From Holophaga sp. (GTDB lineage: Bacteria > Acidobacteriota > Holophagae > Holophagales > Holophagaceae), in NCBI GenBank assembly GCA_031292735.1, contig JARLGP010000050.1, positions 1 through 11,017 on the forward strand: DNA of 11,017 bases. Reading direction: 5' to 3'. A program made the position numbers and the translations under genes. Positions 6,490-11,017 of this stretch are shown here, in pieces. A model generated the notes under the pieces. The model was not told where the DNA came from. It worked only from the letters and a program-made list of their open reading frames with translations, and made no database searches. The first letter of the stretch is position 1. Each line of letters starts with the position of its first letter.

Positions 6490-7268
6490 GCGCCGCCGCC
6501 GGCCGCTTCCTCCCGGTAGGTGAGGCTGGCCTTGATGAAGTCGCGGTTCATGCGGGCGATGTTGGCCAGGGTGATGCCCTTGGGGCAGGCCGCCTCGCAT
6601 TCGCCGTGGTTGGTGCAGCTGCCGAAGCCCTCGGCGTCCATCTGCTGGACCATGGCCCGGGCCCGGGTGTAGCGCTCCGGCTGGCCCTGGGGCAGCAGGG
6701 CCAGGTGGCTGATCTTGGCCGACACGAACAGCATGGCGCTGGCGTTGGGGCAGGCGGCCACGCAGGCGCCGCAGCCGATGCAGGCGGCGGCGTCCATGGC
6801 CAGGTCGGCGTTGAGCTTGGGGATCCGGGTGGCGTTGGCCTCCACCGAACAGCCGGTGGGGACGCTGACGAAGCCGCCGGCCTGGATGATGCGGTCGAAG
6901 GCGTCCCGGTTGACCATGAGGTCCTTGATCACCGGGAAGGGCTCGGCGCGGATGGGCTCGATGGTGATGCTGGCGCCGTCCTCGAAGCTGCGCATGTGCA
7001 GCTGGCAGGTGGTGGTCCGCTCGCGTGGGCCGTGCGGCCGGCCGTTGATGACCAGGTTGCAGGCGCCGCAGATGCCTTCGCGGCAGTCGTGGTCGAACAC
7101 GATGGGGTCGCCGCCGCTGTGGATGAGCCCTTCGTTCACCACATCCAGCATTTCCAGGAAGGACATCTCGGTGCTCACGCCCTTGGCCTGGTAGTCGACG
7201 AAGGCACCTGGGTCCGCGGCATTCTTCTGGCGCCATACATGTAACGTGATGTCTATGGTTTTGGACAT
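6486..7268 (-). CDS. sdhB: Succinate dehydrogenase/fumarate reductase iron-sulfur subunit, 260 aa
   Basis: This subunit carries electrons between the flavoprotein and the membrane cytochrome b in complex II. The N-terminal plant-ferredoxin-like domain binds a [2Fe-2S] cluster through C62, C67, C70 (CREGICGAC) and C88. The C-terminal domain has [12 protein letters not shown] (C163, C166, C169, C173) and [12 protein letters not shown] (C218, C224, C228) for the [4Fe-4S] and [3Fe-4S] clusters. All expected cysteines are present. Its start lies 12 bases after the sdhA stop. The ribosome-binding element AGGAA overlaps that stop, which suggests translational coupling. It is the last gene of sdhCAB and ends convergently with the metal ATPase gene, sharing a CTAG. 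Sequence alone does not decide between succinate oxidation and fumarate reduction; frdB is an equally fair name. Confidence 0.96.
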   Translation of the reverse strand: MSKTIDITLHVWRQKNAADPGAFVDYQAKGVSTEMSFLEMLDVVNEGLIHSGGDPIVFDHDCREGICGACNLVINGRPHGPRERTTTCQLHMRSFEDGASITIEPIRAEPFPVIKDLMVNRDAFDRIIQAGGFVSVPTGCSVEANATRIPKLNADLAMDAAACIGCGACVAACPNASAMLFVSAKISHLALLPQGQPERYTRARAMVQQMDAEGFGSCTNHGECEAACPKGITLANIARMNRDFIKASLTYREEAAGGGA

Positions 7269-7280
7269 TTTCCCGGTTCC

Positions 7281-9197
<1,917 letters not shown>

Positions 9198-9230
9198 GGG
9201 AGCCTTCTATGCAATGAACTCAATGGGAAC

Positions 9231-9935
9231 TCAGTTGCCCAGCCGGATGATGCCGGTGAGGACCGCCACGGGATAGGAGATGTTCACCCCGGCCACCAGC
9301 ACGGCCATCACCATGGCGAACCGGCGGCGCAGGCGGTCGTAGCGGGGGTGGGACCAGCCCAGGGTCTGGGTGAGGCTCCACACGCCGTGCCACATGTGGA
9401 AGCCCAGGCAGACCTGGGCCACGATGTAGAACGCGGCGGCGGCGGGCGCCTGCAGCCCGGTGACGAAGTTGTGGTAGGCGTCGCCCTTGATGAAGTCGGG
9501 GTGCACGGTGCCGGTGGTGAAGTGCAGGATGTGGAAGATGATGAAGGCGGCCAGCAGCAGCCCGGTATAGGGCATGGTGCGCGAGGCCCAGCTGGCGGAC
9601 TGCAACTGCTGGGCCCGGTAGCCCACCGGGCGCGCCTTGCGGTTCTCGAAGTAGAGGGTCACCGCGGCCCAGGCGTGGAAGCCCACCGCCAGGAGCAGCA
9701 CCGCGCGGAACACCCAGATGCCGGCGCCGTGGATCATGTGCTGCAGGAAATCGGCGTAATGGTTCATGGGCGTGGCGCCCATGTAGGCCTGGAGATTGCC
9801 CAGCATGTGCACGGTGACGAACCCGAACAGGATGATGCCGGTGACGGCCATCACCACCTTCTTGCCCACGGAGGAGTCCAGGAAACCGGGACTGTCTGGG
9901 GCGGAACGGGCCAGGCTGATTTCAACTGCAGGCAT
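9231..9935 (-). CDS. sdhC: Succinate dehydrogenase/fumarate reductase cytochrome b subunit, b558 family, 234 aa
   Basis: This single membrane anchor of complex II exchanges electrons with quinone and holds haem b. Five hydrophobic segments fall at about 27-47, 72-95, 122-141, 164-186 and 206-228, as in B-type anchors of Bacillus and Wolinella. Histidines H43, H87, H135 or H138, and H180 sit in helices I, II, IV and V, the places used for two haems in that class, so a dihaem protein is expected. The ATG at 9935 is chosen over an in-frame GTG at 9971 because AAAGGAG lies five bases upstream and the residues upstream of it look like leader. It is the first gene of sdhCAB, preceded by a gap of 238 bases from hppA containing a possible promoter and a terminator. 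Confidence 0.94.
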   Translation of the reverse strand: MPAVEISLARSAPDSPGFLDSSVGKKVVMAVTGIILFGFVTVHMLGNLQAYMGATPMNHYADFLQHMIHGAGIWVFRAVLLLAVGFHAWAAVTLYFENRKARPVGYRAQQLQSASWASRTMPYTGLLLAAFIIFHILHFTTGTVHPDFIKGDAYHNFVTGLQAPAAAAFYIVAQVCLGFHMWHGVWSLTQTLGWSHPRYDRLRRRFAMVMAVLVAGVNISYPVAVLTGIIRLGN

Positions 9936-9940
9936 GGGCA

Positions 9941-9947
9941 CTCCTTT
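9941..9947 (-). promoter_or_regulatory. Strong ribosome-binding site deciding the sdhC start
   Basis: AAAGGAG on the minus strand is five bases from the ATG at 9935. It would lie inside the coding sequence if translation began at GTG 9971, so the shorter 234-residue protein is favoured. Confidence 0.7.
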
Positions 9948-10033
9948 CTTGCGCACGGAAACGGGAAGCACATCCGGAAGGGGGGAGGGTCATTGTATGG
10001 GGTTTCCTAAAGAACTTGGGCGGGCTTCGCACC

Positions 10034-10062
10034 ATATCACCATCATGCGTTGAAACTGTAAA
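10034..10062 (-). promoter_or_regulatory. Candidate promoter of sdhCAB
   Basis: On the minus strand TTTACA (10057-10062, five of six matches to the -35 consensus) is followed by exactly 17 bases and then TGATAT (10034-10039, three of six). A TG-A-TATGGT extended -10-like stretch overlaps. This would give a leader of about 90 bases before sdhC. A better -10 match, TACAAT (9992-9997), lies closer to the gene but has no -35 at proper spacing. Confidence 0.3.
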
Positions 10063-10066
10063 GTCA

Positions 10067-10093
10067 TTCGGACCCCTCACTCCGAAATTTTTT
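10067..10093 (+). terminator. Plus-strand intrinsic-terminator-like hairpin
   Basis: TTCGGA (10067-10072) and TCCGAA (10081-10086) form a 6-bp stem with an 8-base loop. An A and six T residues (10088-10093) follow, the classic order for a plus-strand terminator. No plus-strand gene lies upstream, so it could stop antisense transcription across sdhC or a short RNA, or be chance. The stem is short. Confidence 0.3.
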
Positions 10094-10123
10094 CATGGAG
10101 AGCCAGTGGGGACGGGGGTACAA

Positions 10124-10151
10124 GGAAACGCCGCCTTGCGGCGGCGCTTCC
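10124..10151 (-). terminator. Transcription terminator hairpin of hppA
   Basis: A 12-bp stem, GGAAGCGCCGCC against GGCGGCGTTTCC on the minus strand with one G-T pair, closes a GCAA tetraloop of the stable GNRA kind. It begins 22 bases beyond the hppA stop codon. The run after the stem is only TTGTACC, so release may need help, but the position and stability fit a 3' end for hppA and separate it from sdhCAB. Confidence 0.6.
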
Positions 10152-10173
10152 GGGTGGAAAAGACAGGCAGAGT

Positions 10174-11017
<844 letters not shown>

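Noticed and set aside
4741..7236. 831-codon minus-strand open frame opposite the ATPase gene and through sdhB
   Set aside because: It is a shadow of two real genes with a Gly/Arg/His/Pro-rich composition and no domain motifs.
9936..9971. GTG 9971 as the start of sdhC
   Set aside because: A strong AAAGGAG lies just before ATG 9935, and the extra 12 residues look like untranslated leader.
9992..9997. TACAAT as the -10 box of the sdhCAB promoter
   Set aside because: No acceptable -35 hexamer is found 16-18 bases upstream on the minus strand. The TTTACA/TGATAT pair has ideal spacing.

Overview
The window is high-GC DNA with strong G/C preference at third codon positions and tightly packed genes. 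It holds nine coding regions; one (hppA) runs off the right edge, and none is obviously broken. No rRNA, tRNA, CRISPR array, insertion sequence or phage gene is visible. The b558-type, single-membrane-subunit succinate dehydrogenase/fumarate reductase, a membrane pyrophosphatase and the GC content suggest a chromosomal segment of a free-living, respiring bacterium. Acidobacteriota of the Holophaga/Geothrix kind or a deltaproteobacterial/myxobacterial relative would fit. That placement is inference; no taxonomic marker gene is present.

Layout, left to right. Positions 1-152 hold no gene I can support, only an 18-bp perfect palindrome at 80-97. A small helix-turn-helix-like protein (153-392, minus) lies downstream of a saccharopine dehydrogenase-family oxidoreductase (494-1621, minus). 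Divergent from the oxidoreductase is a two-gene plus-strand unit: a radical SAM protein (1701-2570) and a CapA-type metallophosphatase (about 2563-3777). The second appears to carry a signal peptide that can only be reached from a non-canonical CTG start overlapping the end of the first. A metal-resistance pair follows: a CadR/PbrR/ZntR-like MerR regulator (3805-4233, minus) and a divergent Zn/Cd/Pb P1B-type ATPase (4315-6489, plus). The 81-bp gap between them contains a textbook MerR promoter, with a 19-bp spacer and a perfect inverted repeat.

The right-hand part is energy metabolism on the minus strand. The 3' part of hppA (ion-pumping pyrophosphatase) ends in a strong hairpin. After a promoter-sized gap of about 240 bp comes sdhC-sdhA-sdhB (9935 down to 6486). 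sdhB and the ATPase gene converge so tightly that one CTAG at 6486-6489 supplies the stop codon of both.

Most of the window is ordinary, well-understood biology. The points most worth a second look are the CTG-start/hidden signal peptide of the CapA protein, the small HTH gene with a dyad over a TTGACA box upstream, the radical SAM-CapA pairing of unknown job, and the CadA-type ATPase whose N-terminal metal site has one cysteine followed by acidic residues instead of CxxC.
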